Positions 43,080 through 55,600 of a stretch of 64,000 bases of DNA are shown here, one piece after another. The stretch comes from Salvator merianae (Eukaryota > Chordata > Lepidosauria > Squamata > Teiidae). The number at the start of each line of letters is the position of its first letter. Position 1 is the stretch's first letter. A program made the position numbers and the translations under genes. The notes beneath the pieces are model-generated. The model was given only the letters and a program-made list of their open reading frames with translations, had not been told where the DNA came from and did not search any database. Where the stretch lies: NCBI GenBank assembly GCA_003586115.2, contig QVOM02000112.1, positions 47,608,743 through 47,672,742 on the forward strand, written 5' to 3'.

Positions 43080-43215
43080 CACAAGCCCGCCAGCCCTGTC
43101 TTCCGTGACTGGGCTGGGCTAAAAGGGTGGTGCTTTCTCCAGCCGAAGTTCAGCAGCAGCTACAGCCCAACGCTGCCTGTGCTTGCTAGTCTCTTCGGCT
43201 CTTGCCTCTTCCTTC
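42650..43215 (-). promoter_or_regulatory. CXorf38: CpG-rich first exon and promoter of CXorf38
   Basis: CpG density is high from about 42790 to 43215, covering the end of intron 1, coding exon 1 and about 130 bases upstream of the ATG, and drops on both sides. No TATA box near the expected start. CCAAT occurs on the plus strand at 43026-43030, inside the coding exon, so it is not used as evidence. Confidence 0.6.
42864..43079 (-). CDS. CXorf38: CXorf38 exon 1 (coding part)
   Basis: Residues 1-72, [15 protein letters not shown] to CSPRGKQ; donor CAG/GTGAGC. Very CpG-rich. Confidence 0.95.
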
Positions 43216-43587
43216 TTACGATTATCTGAACAGAGAACAGAATATCAGTTTTCTCAGTGTTTACGAGGGTTGCTTATACGAGCATTTTCGTGTCATTAAG
43301 CGGCAGGAACAGCTGGAATTGCGAAAGGGGAAGGAAGACTCGGATTCACCTTTTCGTTCATTTTAGGATCTGAGCCACCTACACCTAGCAGCCCGTAGTA
43401 CCAGCCTCGCACGGCGTTGGAAGCGGGGCAGAGTCTGAAATGGCCGGAGGCAGTGCAAGAAATGTTCTTGCCTGGCAACCGTACACCTGTGGACGGAGAG
43501 GAGGGAAAAGAGGAACCAATTTTAACTGAGCCAGACTTCAAAATCCACATCCCCCCCCCCCTCCAAGCACAGGTATTCAAAGTACAG

Positions 43588-43618
43588 GCATGTGTGTGTG
43601 CGCGCGCGCGCGCGTGCA
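43588..43618. repeat. (TG)n(CG)n microsatellite
   Basis: Alternating purine-pyrimidine run GTGTGTGTGCGCGCGCGCGCG, of a type prone to Z-DNA. Confidence 0.85.
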
Positions 43619-43619
43619 C

Positions 43620-44700
43620 AAAGGGGAAGAGAGAGGAAAGGATATAGCCATTTTATTCTGGTTATACCTTAAATATTTTTGTCTGAGAAAAGGAGCTGCA
43701 GAGGGCAGCCCCTCTCATCATGCCCTTACAGGGTCAAACTTCAAAGCGTGTTTTTCAAAACTACAAACTAACAACTGCAGCATCCAGTCCCGGGTCTGTG
43801 TCCTCTCCTTGCAATGCAGTGAAAAGACTAGAAATGATCTCCCTCTTCCTCACACGCACATGCACACATAAAGTCTGTGTCAGAAAGTAAGTTTTATTGT
43901 TATGCTTCTGTAATTGATCTAAGCATTTACCAAAGCTGCTTGCTTCCCGCCCTGGGACAGCAAAGGGGCGGGCGGTGACAGCACCATTTCTCCCCACAAC
44001 TGAAACAAGTGGCAGGCAGAGCTCCAGCAGAGCTGAAGCTATGATTCCTGCAGTAGGATCTTTCTCCCGCATAGAGCTATTACAGTGTAGAAAGCATCTG
44101 ATTGGCCATTTCAAAAAAAGTGAAACACCTTCTAGGAAATAAGATGTCTCCTCCTGTAGTCAAAGCAGATAATGGACCACCAGCCTCTGTCCACTCTTAA
44201 AAAGCAAACTAAACTAATAGGTAAAATATACTATGACCACAAAAGATCCAGCTGAAAAACTAGCAGATTATGCAGGATAAAAGTCCTGCTCAGAAGGACA
44301 AATTTTAATGTGACCCCTATGGAGGGGGCCGGCCATAAGCAGCAATAAAGAACATGTGTATTCACCACTTAAGATTACTATAGCAGCTATATAATTAGTT
44401 TCTTGCGTTTAAAACACAAACTAGAAATTTGCAAACCACACTGCCAAGAAATTGCTTCTTACCAATGCTATTAAAATAGGATAAAGATTCTTCACAAATT
44501 ATTTTTAAGCATTCAGAGATCACCTAAAGCTTAATAGTAAAAGCATTACTCTTATACATTACAAATACTACATCTAGAATTACAATAGTACTTACCTCTA
44601 CAATGGCAACTTCAAAAAGTAACCAAAAATCATGATTCTTGACTATTGCAGGATAGTGTCCATTGTGAAGAAAAACATAGCATATGATCATCTTTAACTG
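43620..44700. other. Intergenic DNA, nothing recognised
   Basis: Between the CXorf38 promoter and a MITE; no exon seen. The 117-codon minus frame (43761-44114) has no recognised similarity. Confidence 0.35.
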
Positions 44701-44703
44701 AAA

Positions 44704-45405
44704 GGCTGCAGTCACACCTCATTTTTTTTTAAGTTGGAGGCCGCCTTAAGTCCTCAGAAACCAGACACTAAGGGTGTGATCAGACGGGCTAATTCAGGCG
44801 ACTTCCGGTCGCTCAGAGGGCGGGCATGCCAAACTGGAAGCTCGTAACTTCATCTTCACGTCGCCCCGAGGTCCCGTCGCAGCGACTTTTCCTACAGTTG
44901 CTTCTCAGTAGCTCTCGGAGCGACGCTTTTTCAGAACGCTCGTAGCCGGCAGAAAAGTCGCTGCCACGGGGCCTCGGGGCGACGTGAAGACGATCCGTTT
45001 GGAATGCCCGCCCTCTGAGCGACCGGAATTCGCCCGAATTAGCCCGTCTGACCACACCCTAAGTTGCATTCCAGGTTTTTCCAAGGACTTTTCTTCCTGG
45101 CCTGGGTTTATCCTAAATTCAGATAATCCCATCGCCATGGCCTCCTCCCTCCGCCTCTCCTCAGCCCCCCTCAGCCCCTCCTGCCACTGGCCCTCCGATG
45201 CCCCTGCTGCCTTCTGGCTTCTGGTGCCCCCGATGCCCCTCCCCCCACTCCTGAGTCCCTCCATCCCTCCTGCCCCGAAGTACCTTTTACCATGAGGGCT
45301 CAGGTGGCATGGTAGGTATGACCAGACTGGAGGAGGCCAAAAATGGCTTCAGTCCCCTATCTGTCCCAGGTAAAGACTAAAATGTAAAAGTGTGACCATA
45401 GCCAA
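44704..45405. mobile_element. Probable outer MITE with GGCTGCAGTCACAC ends
   Basis: Left GGCTGCAGTCACACCTCATT and right TAAAAGTGTGACCATAGCC are imperfect inverted repeats. The interior is C-rich (45120-45280). It encloses the separately delimited element at 44772-45059. Boundaries are inferred from the ends only. Confidence 0.45.
44772..45059. mobile_element. Nested MITE, 288 bp, foldback
   Basis: Left GGGTGTGATCAGACGGGCTA, right TAGCCCGTCTGACCACACCC; TAA on both sides (44769-44771, 45060-45062). The arms also pair internally over CGACTTCCGGTCGCTCAGAG / CTCTGAGCGACCGGAATTCG and the CGTCGCCCCGAGG block. High CpG content. The overlapping 80- and 119-codon minus frames come from it. Confidence 0.8.
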
Positions 45406-46110
45406 GGAGTGCTTTTTCCTAGCTCAAAAGAAAGATCAGTAATTCTGATAACTACTTCCTGCTTATTTTAATGGAATACATTTATATGAAAAGTTTCAAG
45501 ATATTTGCAATACATTTTGTCTTAAATGTACAAAACAACAGAAGCAGTTGTTTTCAAGCAGAGATGCAGCACCTTGCAATTCACTACAGAAAACATTTTC
45601 CAGTATTGTAACTATGCAATGAAACTAACACTGTACAAGCCAGTGAAAACTGCTGTGTTCTCTCTGTTCTTCAGCTTCTGAAGTTTAAGGCTAACAATTC
45701 CTATCGCTCACAGTTACTTTCATGCCCAATTAGATAGCCAGCCAGCCAACTCTGGAAATAATGGTATACTGTGGAGTGGAGAGGTGCCAAAATGGAACAT
45801 ATGGGGGTTCTCATTACAATAGACTTGGCATTATTTCAGTTGCATGCCAGAGCACACAGCAAATAAACAGGAAGAAGAAGTAACTCCCTATGTTAAATTC
45901 AGAAATTCACATTTTACAAATTTTGAAATGCTGAGGTCCAGAACATCCCTAACTGTGAATTCTACATGCTCTATCAAAATCCAAACTGCATTACCACTGA
46001 GGCTTAAAGTCCTCAAGGAACCTCTTTCACTGAGAAGCCAAACACTTGCAAAATTGGTAAACAAGGACTTATAAGCAGAAGAGTGTAGAAAGTCCTGCAG
46101 GATTTCCCAC
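45406..46110. other. Intergenic DNA, nothing recognised
   Basis: No exon or repeat identified apart from short A- or T-rich tracts. Confidence 0.35.
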
Positions 46111-47545
46111 TTGCCCTCAAATGGATGAGTATTTAGTGTTCCCAATGGTGGCTTATCTCCATTGGTACTCGTGGGGTCAGGGTGGAGGAAAAAGCAGTCA
46201 AAAAGAAGCATTATACTACGCTGCTTGTTGTCTAAACTGGATTGTTAAATGGTTTTGGCTAAGAGATAAAAGATTGTTGCAGTTGGAAGGCTTTTATTTA
46301 AGATATGGTTGGCACAGATACTTATGGTATGATAAGGTAAAGGTAAATGCTGCTTTTAAGAATCACTATGTAAGACACGTGTTATGGAAAGTTTGGAACA
46401 AATATAAAAGTAGACCGTACCTTAAAATACCAATGTGGGTTTCACCACATGGTTTATTTAAAGAATTTGGGAGAAGAAAAAGATGGATTAAACATGAAGA
46501 GGTGTTGAGTAAAAATAATGAGATGAATTTTTCTTGAAAACAAGAGAACAGCTAAACCAGGAGGGGTTGGAGGTACAATGGTCAATGTGTGCCCAACTGA
46601 TGGATGTTTTTAAAGAGGATAAAAGAAGGATTAATTTTGAGTTAGAAAGACAGAAATGGGAAGAGGAATTGGAAAAAGAAGAAAGGGGACTATAGGGGTA
46701 CTGTATAAATTCCTTTTGAAAATAGAATTAGTACAAGAGCAAGTTAAAGAATGTATGACAACGTGGGCAAAAAAATTGGCTATAATATCTTGATGGATCA
46801 ATGGGAAAAACTGGACTAAAGATTTGGAATTTACTGTATGTAATATGTTGAAAGAGAACATATATAAGATGATGTATCGATGGTATTTAATACCGTATAA
46901 AATTTCAAAAATGTATCAAGGCATGTCAAGTAAGTGTTGAAAATGTAAAAAGCAAGAGGGCACCTTTTATCTTATGTGGTGGACTTGTGCAAAAGCTCAA
47001 AAGTTTTGGGTTCAAATATTTACATTTCTGCAGAAAATCATAAAGGCAAACATTCCTTTTAAACAGGAAGTTTTCCTATTGGGGATAATAGACAACAATT
47101 TTGAGGGTGTTAATGTGTTGCAAAATATGGTAACTGCACCAGAATTGTATATGCTCAGGAATGGAAAGGAGATAAAATACCAACGGTGGATGATTGGTTA
47201 GTCAAAATGATGGATCTTGCCAAGATGGACAAATTGACAAATCTTTTGAGAAATAAGACAGTTGATAGGTTTTACAGAAACTGGAAACCCTTTATTGACT
47301 TTCTGCAAGAGCTGGACAGTGGACTTGTGATTGCTGGATTTGAAGAATGATGAAGAAAGAAGACATTTGGTGGAAAAAAAGAATGGAAAGTGAATAGGAG
47401 TAGTGAGAAATATGAAACATAGAAGAAACTGTCAATGAAGGAGGAAGTCAACAACAATATTGTTATATGAATGTATAATACATAATGTAATTTTATACAT
47501 TTGAAATATAACAATAAAAAAATAAATTAAAAAAAAAGAAGTATT
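46110..47545 (+). mobile_element. L1-type LINE, 5'-truncated ORF2 end with poly-A
   Basis: The 138-codon frame at 46121-46537 reads KEALYYAACCLNWIVKWF, LQLEGFYLRYGWHRYLWYDK, then NAAFKNHYVRHVLWKVWNKY, the ORF2 C-terminal domain of reptilian L1. Further broken frames follow, including a Cys-x2-Cys piece and FYLMWWTCAKAQKFW (about 46955-47005). A-rich tail at 47508-47540. Several stops and frameshifts; pseudogene. Confidence 0.82.
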
Positions 47546-47653
47546 ATCATGTGTCAGAATAGGTACGGATGATGGCATAGTCAACTCTGTAGTAGGGTCA
47601 ATTTTTATTAACATCTGAGTAGAACTTTGTTTTTTGGTGTCTCATCTATCATT

Positions 47654-47833
47654 AGCCCTTTCCACACTGGGTCTTATTCCAGGATATATCCCAAAATAGG
47701 GGCCTGCCATCCACTTGCTAGCATACAGTACTGTGGATCTCAGGCGAGGCCTACCATAATATGCACTAGCATGCGGATGGCAGGCCTCTATTCCAAGATA
47801 TATCTCAGAATAAGGCCCAGTGTGGAAAGGGCT
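47654..47833. mobile_element. Foldback MITE, about 180 bp
   Basis: TTAGCCCTTTCCACACTGG on the left mirrors CCAGTGTGGAAAGGGCTAA on the right. Arms continue with GGATATATCC-like and GCCTGCCATCC/GGATGGCAGGC blocks. Same subfamily as 376-555; a partial copy with GGCAGGTCCCTATTCCGGGA lies at about 49305-49366. Confidence 0.75.
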
Positions 47834-47839
47834 AATAAT

Positions 47840-50800
47840 AGAAGAGACACCATAAAACAGAAATTCTATTCAGACCTGCATAAAAATTGACCCTACTGAA
47901 CTGAGTTGACAATGACAACATTGACTGACCCTTAATGGGGATGGGTACAAAGGAGAAAAGGTAAGTGGACTCAGGTTCTGAGCTACTCGGTAGGCCTTTA
48001 TGGCTGTATTTCCACTCCAAAAGCAGCCAGGTGCCTCCACTGTACTGGGCTTGCGTCATGATTTCAGCAAGCAGCTTGATGGCTCCATGGCTCTTACCTA
48101 GGATACATGGTCAAATGTCTCCACAGATGAGGCAAGTTTTGCCACAGCAAGGGGCAAGTTCAGTGTATGAGGAGTGACCAGTTGCTCCTTGCACACTGGC
48201 TATTTCATGCCGGTGAGGGCGTTCATATTACTCTATGTACCCTCATGCCCTTACAGCACAGGGTGCAGTGGAGATGGCCCAAGGTGTATTGAATGCCACA
48301 TGGAGACACAGCCTTCGAGTGTTCTGCCTGTGCATGTAGGCTTGGCTTTTAGAGTACTGGGGGATAACTGCTAATAGGATGGAACCAGTAATAAATGTCA
48401 TGCATATGTTGCTTAGAATGATCAGTAAGAGAAATCATAAAATGGTCCCAGACTGTGCAAAAAGTAGCAATCCCAGATGATGTTCAAAGATACATCCAAC
48501 CATTTTAGAGAGGTAAGTCGACCCTTGCCTTGCATCATTAGGAAAAACAGTTGACAAATTGTGATATAGGTGTTTTAATAGACGTTAGCTGTGCTCCTTC
48601 AGAAGCTGCACTGTTAGAAAGCACTGTGGAAAAACCATGTTATCTGTGGACCATGGGCTTGGATTATTTATAAGAGAAACGTGGGTTTAAGACACTTGTA
48701 CTTGGATGCTTTATGATTCTTCTGCATACATGCTGATTCAATATAGTATCCTATTTGCCTTTTGCTTATAAGCCTGAGTCACACTTACAGGGAACTCAAA
48801 TATCCACTTTGTAGCCTAAATAACTTCCGGTCCACTACTTGTCATTGAGGTTTATCAGTAAACTGAGCTAGGGCACAATCTTGGGCACCATAGTGCAGTC
48901 TACACTCCATGCTGCGTGAATCGGGCTGCTAAGGAGGGGAGGGCTTTCTGTAATTTACACAAGAACATGGAAGGGAGTCCTCTAGACCACTTATCATCTT
49001 GGGACACTGTCCTGTGCTGAAAGGGTCAGAATCTGGCCAAGAAACAATGCCTTTTGTTCTATAGAAGGAATGTCGGACCCTGGAGTTTAATCAGTTACCA
49101 GTGGACCAAGGGGCCCTAATCAAAAACAAGGAGGTGTACCGTTCAGAGGCACATCTCCACGTTTGGGACTACGGGGAAGCAATTTTGGCAACATGCTAAA
49201 TTGTGCCCCAAAACGCTGCCTCCAGAGGTACTTTTGTTCCTAAGTCCTTGGAGCCCTCCATATCCAGTCTTGAACCCAGGGTCTGCAATAGTCTGCATCT
49301 GTGTGTGGATGGCAGGTCCCTATTCCGGGATATAATCTGGATTAAGGCCCAGTACAGAAAGGGTTTAAGAAGAATTGATGAATGGAAGGCTTATAGTAGC
49401 AAAATGGTTGTATATACTGGGGAGAGCAGTGCAACAGGCAGAAAATCAACAAGTTACTTTCTCTAGTATGGAAATACAGGAAATTTCACCCATAGATTTT
49501 CTTTTGGACAGAAATTGTATGGTGGCTGTTGATTTATATTAGATATTCTAACCCATTCAGTACAAAGATACAAATTTGTGCCATGATAAAGTGCACACAT
49601 ATTTGAACCAAGAAAACCCAGGGCTGTAAACTGGAAGTGAAGACTGCCAGGTAATCTTTCTATGGAATGAACACAGCATCAGTGGCAGCAACACTTATAT
49701 TCAAATCAGTGCTGAGCCTCAGAAAGGTTTATATACTGCAAGCTGACTGATGGCAGCAGAGGATCAATCCAGTCTGGACAGGGTTTAGATAGGGTAGATC
49801 ACTTATCCCAGGATGCATCTCTCCTAAAGGCCAACAGCCAACCTGCATAGGTAAAGCTTATTTGGCTCTTAGTCAATCAAATGTCCATATTTTTCCATAA
49901 CAGCACAAAAGAGGGAAAATAAGATGAAGCCATGCTATAGCAGGAACAATTATTTAGGAAACTGTCCACTGCTGTATTTGTAGATATCGTACTGTATGCT
50001 GAAAACAATTAAAAGTATGCTTCCTAATTTAATCAACTCCTCCTTTTTAGTTAGTTAAAAAACATTTTGAATCATTAAAAAGCTGTTCCTGATTAACACC
50101 CTTGAATAGTGGGAATGATAGGAGAAAAGGAACTATGGTGTTCATTGGAGATGTGCAGCTCTCTCTTTGGACCACTCCCATGTGTGGTGGACACATATGT
50201 CCAGGTATCGAAATGTCTGGAAGTGTATAATTGTGACCACCGTGCATGTGCAGACATCTTTTCTGGTCCATGTGCATGTACAGTGGGCAGAATAACAATG
50301 GTGGCTCCATCCGAAAGGTAAGTGATAGCGCCATGAGAGTTGGGTTTTCCCAAAATAGCCTAATGTGTGCTTTAGGGGGGATATAGCATAGCTATGCTGG
50401 TGTTGCCACAGACATATGTGGCAATCCCACCAGAGCAGCACCAAAATGGTGCTATATTCCCCCCATTTGGATGTAGCCATAGGACTGTCACTGTGCCCCA
50501 AGGGCCCTTTTTTCATGGACCCTTGGAGCCATGTGGATCTTTTCGTTGTCTCTCAATCCTATAATCTAAGATCATCTAGTAAGCAATGAGAAATTCAGAA
50601 GCAGACAAAAAGTACATAATTACAACTGTGAAATATGCTGCAGTTTGATGGCCACCAGCCTGAACAGCTTTCAAATGATATTAAAATAATGCAAAGAAGA
50701 TCTTAACATCATTATCATAAAAACACAGGTAATATCTTACAGTCTGCAGCCAAGAATTTTCTCTACGAATTGGGGTCCTAGCCAAGAACCTAGGAATCAT

Positions 50801-51250
50801 AAAATTATAGTCCTAAAATATAGGATGCTCCTAATGTCGCTGTTTTCTGTAATAAACCCTTATTCTCATATTCAAAATTTCAAATTAATACATATAGTAT
50901 CCCCAGTTATAACTAGAACCACAGTTGATTTTTATTTCTAGTGTATACTAACACAAATCTCCAAGTCCTGGTATGTAATTACTTTTTCTAATACTTTTTC
51001 TTCTAGCCTGCCATCTAGTGGCATTGCCACATCTTATGCACCAAGCATGATTCTTTTCTATTATCATAATATCAGGCATATTACAGGTGCCTGCCATCAA
51101 CCTGAATATCTTTTAAAAAGTATGAAAATGATTCAGAGAAGATTATTATTGTTGGTTGTGCATGTGCTGTGTATATCTTTGCACATTTGAGAGTTGGTGT
51201 AACCATGCCTACACTAGCAGGCAGCTCTTAGATGGACAAACATCTTTAAA
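47840..51250. other. Intergenic DNA with MITE remnants
   Basis: 48778-48850 looks like one end of a MITE (CCTGAGTCACACTTACAGG). 49224-49366 is a partial copy of the 47654 subfamily. 50340-50510 has inverted segments (TTAGGGGGGATATAGCA / GCTATATTCCCCCC) suggesting another foldback element. No exon seen. Confidence 0.4.
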
Positions 51251-51286
51251 TTCAAAGACATAGACGTGTTAGTCTGGATTGGTATA

Positions 51287-51452
51287 GCAAGGGGGTCTAG
51301 TAGCAATGAAGAAAATAAGTTGGTAGCATGAGCTTTTGTAGACTAAACCTACTTCATGGATGCATCTGACCACGTAGGCTTAGTCTATGAAAGCTCATGT
51401 TACCAACTCCTTTTTCTTTGTTAGTCTCTAAGGTGCTACTAGACCCCCTTGC
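51287..51452. repeat. Palindromic interspersed repeat, full copy
   Basis: A perfect 19-bp inverted repeat at the ends (GCAAGGGGGTCTAGTAGCA, 51287-51305; complement at 51434-51452), with further pairing of TTGGTAGCATGAGCTTTTGTA and its counterpart ATGAAAGCTCATGTTACCAA. The loop carries CTACTTCATGGATGCATCTG, widely seen in reptile repeats. Another, half copy is at 5570-5672. Confidence 0.7.
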
Positions 51453-51724
51453 TAAACATCTTTAAAGATACCAATTATTTAGAGCTGGTATGGATTTTCC
51501 AACACTGACTTCCAGATGGAATCAGTCAAACAGCTGCATCACATACTAGTAGAAGATGTCTTTTATGTGGTGGCAGGAAGTACAGTGCAATATTTATATT
51601 CTCTATAGCCGCTTCAGAGCTGTTTTTAAGCAGCTTTAATGCAAAGATAATACCTTTAATTTGTAAATGATCACAAACCAGAGAACAATTTGTTACATTT
51701 AGGATTTGTTTAGCATTTCTTCCC

Positions 51725-52096
51725 CTATAAAACAGGCTCTTTCATTTCAAAACTCTTCAACTTCTTCTGAGTTTCAGATTTAATTGCTACATTATGCAAA
51801 ATACTGATTACTGAAGTACTGCAGTATCCAAAAGACTTATACGCAGTAACTGCAAGGGCCCTCAAGTTAATTTTCTGTGAGTTTAAGGCATTTCCCACGG
51901 AAGACGTCTGAAGTTCAGCAAGAAATAGAATAGATGTTGAAATGTTTCTAGAGATCAACTGGTGAGAAAGGAATTGGCAAGTATACAACTTGTAAATATG
52001 GCACACCAAAACATGCCTGAAAACAGCATGATATAACTCCAGAATGAACAATTTTAAGAGTAACTTCTTCATGTAAAAACACTTTAAGGCGAGCAC
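51725..52096 (-). other. Unassigned 123-codon open frame downstream of MED14
   Basis: An uninterrupted minus-strand frame starting with a GTG-type start and ending EMKEPVL-stop. The second half (LAELQTSSVGNALNSQ, then INLRALAVTAYKSFGYCSTS) has a protein-like composition, but I do not recognise a family. There is no splice acceptor or poly-A that clearly marks it as an exon or retrocopy. Could be chance: frames of this length occur elsewhere in this window inside repeats. Confidence 0.2.
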
Positions 52097-52115
52097 AAAC
52101 TTTTTTTAAATCTAG

Positions 52116-52121
52116 TTTATT
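52116..52121 (-). terminator. MED14: Candidate poly(A) signal of MED14
   Basis: TTTATT on the plus strand is AATAAA on the gene strand, about 505 nt after the stop. Mammalian MED14 has a longer 3' UTR, so another, more distal site is possible. Confidence 0.4.
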
Positions 52122-52624
52122 AAATATTGCTTTTGGGGGACGTGTTTACAACAAGTCCAATTTTTAAATGAAAAGATTCAAAGCAGTCATATTAAAATAC
52201 AGCTTCAATATAAAGTTTGTCACAGTTTTACAGTATTCAAAAAATGACAGACCTGCCTTTAAAAAAAGACTATTACACCAAGACATAAGAAAAAAACATT
52301 TAAATAAACAAATTTGGCATTTTCATAATCTTTGTCATATAAAACAGAATATTAATTCTATTTACTGGCAAGCGGATACATAAATCTATTACATGTTTGA
52401 AATGTCTCCTTAAAACATTATACAGAGCACTGTACAAAAAGTCTGATGAAAGTGCATCCCTGAAAGTACGCCAATCCATAGTATTAGCTCTTTTTAAAAA
52501 AAAAAAAAAATCTGATAAGTGAAAATGTCTCTTCCATTTTATATAACCGAATGCTTTTTTTCAGAGAAACGTATTTGCCTCTTCATTTCATTTTACCCTT
52601 TGTTTTACCAAAAAAAAAAAAAGC
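52122..52624 (-). other. MED14: MED14 3' UTR
   Basis: AT-rich non-coding sequence between the stop codon and the first AATAAA. Contains A/T homopolymer runs (52498-52510, 52608-52622). The extent is inferred. Confidence 0.5.
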
Positions 52625-52698
52625 CTACGGTCGCCCACCAGGGGGCAATGTAAGGTTAGCCATTAAATCACGAACTGCTGCAAAGATTGTACATTCAC
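52625..52698 (-). CDS. MED14: MED14 last exon (coding part)
   Basis: Completes the split Gly codon and encodes [20 protein letters not shown], then GRP and the stop; acceptor TTCTAG. The C-terminal end is invariant among vertebrates. Confidence 0.96.
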
Positions 52699-55600
52699 CT
52701 AGAACAAGGGAAAGAAATACAAGTTAGCGGAGAAGTAAGCTAAATTATAGCAATGACAAAAGCATAATTTGTTATGAGATGTGTCACTACTTAACATTTT
52801 GGAAGGGCATCATTACACTAGTCAGAACACTTTATGTCAACTTATCAGAAATTGTTCAGCCAACTAATGTAAAGAAAGAATGTCAACATATTTATACGCC
52901 CCAAATTGCCAGTGTCTCCTATAACCAGGTTCCCAAGATGAAACAAACATAATCCTCTCAAGCAGCAGCAAAAGCTAAAATTGGTACAGAGTGTTGGTTT
53001 GAGGCTACACTGGCCAGCAGACTGGACCAGCAAGCATATGAGGAGCCTCCCTTCCACATGCTGGTGTGGTCAAAGGGAGCCCCCCCCGGGGGTCTCCTGG
53101 TACACTTGCTGGTCTAGTATACTGGTCAATTGCCCCAAGAGTCACAACGCTGTTTGGTTGTGAAACACATTTGGTGACTTTAGGAGACTGTTCTTCAGCC
53201 TAGCATCACTCAATTACATTTGTTAAGAGACAAAATGTAATAGTCCCAAATTACTTATTTTATTTATTTAAGAATTTATATCCTGCCCTTCACCAAACAG
53301 TTCCAGGGTGGGTCACAATAATAAAAAGATAAAATATATAAAATATTAAAACATATTTAAAATATAATATTTCCTCCCACCCTCCCTGTCAGGACAACAC
53401 CTAGAGGAAGCTACACATCAAATTATGCAGTTCTGAGCTCCTTAGATGAGAGATGGATTCAAATATAGTCATTAATCATGTTAGCAAAACCAGCGCAATC
53501 CAGTAATGGATTATTTAAGGTAAAGATAAAGGTAAAAATGACCCTGAATTGAGCCTGATTCCATGCAATTTTCTTTGCAATACTACAAAAAATGTTTACT
53601 ATTGCATTTTCCTAGGAAGATGTATGTAAGCTGGGTGATCTGCCACTCAACTATGGGTATCTTTACTGTTATTTGGACTGTTTGCATTTTATATAATGCC
53701 ACAGCTACAGAAAAAGCACTATAGATAGCAGAGGAGAAGAAAGCCAGTCAATTGCAGAAGGCCCTTTGCTTATGTAGGACACTCAAAAGGATTCCAGCAA
53801 AGAAAGCAGCCCCACCCATTGCTAATTCTTGAATTAATCAGTTTTGGACAAGAAACTAATTGCTACTGACAGGGATGTATACTGAGCCATTGTGAAGGTA
53901 GAGCACAGCTGGACTGGAAAGTTTTATTGGTTTTTCTGTTGTTGCTATGAGTTATTTTTAAGAACTGCCTTTGAAAGCTTACTTGAACGTGCATTGTTTT
54001 CACTGTACAATTTCAAAGTGACAAAATAGCCATGGAGTCTTTTCAGGATTTCACTTAGGAAGGCACATATTTGTCACTATGATACAGTTGTATTTTAGAT
54101 AACAGTACAAAGATATTCTAAACTTTCAGCTGCAAATTTCAATTCCAAAAATATTTTTTGCAATTTTGCTAAAGTCCCTCAATAGTTGAGCTAGCTGATC
54201 GATGCCTCGCTAGTCATGAAAATGTTTGTTCATCTATGAACAAAAGCTAGAACTGCATTCCTGTGCATTTGTACTTAAGATCAACTGCTCCTTGGAGCAT
54301 GCATGAATTATGGATTGCATGCACAATATTCCAACTGCTAATGATGTGCAGTAAGGAGGTTGAATAACTCACCTTGAACCTTATGCTCAGGTGGAAACAC
54401 ATGACTAACCCTCCCAGAATCGCAGTTACCTCAGTGATGCCCAATGGTTCGGGATGGAGAGTTGCCAAAAAGTAAAGGCAAGTATTTGAAGACGTGGAAC
54501 GTGAATCCATACAGTGCAGTTTTAGAATCTGAGTTCAATCCTATGCTATAACACTACACTAGCTATATGCTTTTTGAAATGTTAAAGCTGATAGAATTAT
54601 TATTTTTTATTATTGTTAAACCGATAAGCAGTGAGCAGCAAGTATAACATTTGACAGAAGAAAGTTCTGTGAAGAAATCAGGGTCTTGGGTGAAAATTTC
54701 ACACCCAAGAATAAAACTGTTCCCAAAAAAATTCTTTTCAAAAGTTTCTAAAATTTTATTAAAGGAAGAGTGAAACTCAATACAAACGTTTCTCACAGAA
54801 ACAAAGCAAGCAGCACAAGATAGAAGATACAGTCAAAGTGAGCTGTTAGTCACGGAATACAGAAAGTATAAGCCAGTGTTAAATGCATTACTTCATGGAG
54901 TAAATTATAAATTGTTGAATCTTCCTGGCCTCCAGGCCTTTGTCAGAAGAGTACAGTTGAGAGCAAGACAGTAGCAAAACCTTGTAACAGCAAGATTACA
55001 AGAAATGGGAAGACATATTCCTACAGTGCAAGATGTCTAGGCAAGCACCAGTTTCACATTAATATATATATACACATGGCTCACAGGACAACGTTAAAAT
55101 AGTGTAGCTGTGACCGTGGAGGCACAAACCGAGTCATTAAGTGCATTACACTTCCTTTACCAAAGTCATTAAATCCAAGTTGTGTCAATAATACAACCCT
55201 CCAGAGGCATATTCTACAATTTTTCACCAGCATGCATTAACCTCAGACCAGGTGTCTTGATGAGATCGTTATAAAGGAAACCGATAAAGACAAAGCAACT
55301 TTGACAGTAAAGTGCAATTTTAAAACTTTAAAAAGCCAGACCCTGTTGATTCAAGCATGCAGAAGATTTGACCTACTGAACATGTACAGTACCTGGCCGT
55401 GGTGAATTCAGTTCGGCAAACCTCTTTAGAATATTGCTAACCATCATGGGAGCGGCAACTGAGGAGTTTTGCTGCCGGGGGATGTCTGCTTGCTGCGTTG
55501 TACCTGACGCCATGTCATAAATGATCGGCACTATGATGCTCATGGCCTCCTGAGGAACGGTGTTCTTCTGCGTTAGCTGAAGCTGGGAACAGACACAGAA

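Noticed and set aside
43080..43082. GTG one codon upstream as the CXorf38 start
   Set aside because: The ATG at 43079 matches the family start; a GTG start in a vertebrate gene needs evidence that is absent.
43761..44114. 117-codon minus frame upstream of CXorf38
   Set aside because: No similarity recognised, no splice context, and microsatellite-derived residues (VHVRVRK) at its C-terminal part.
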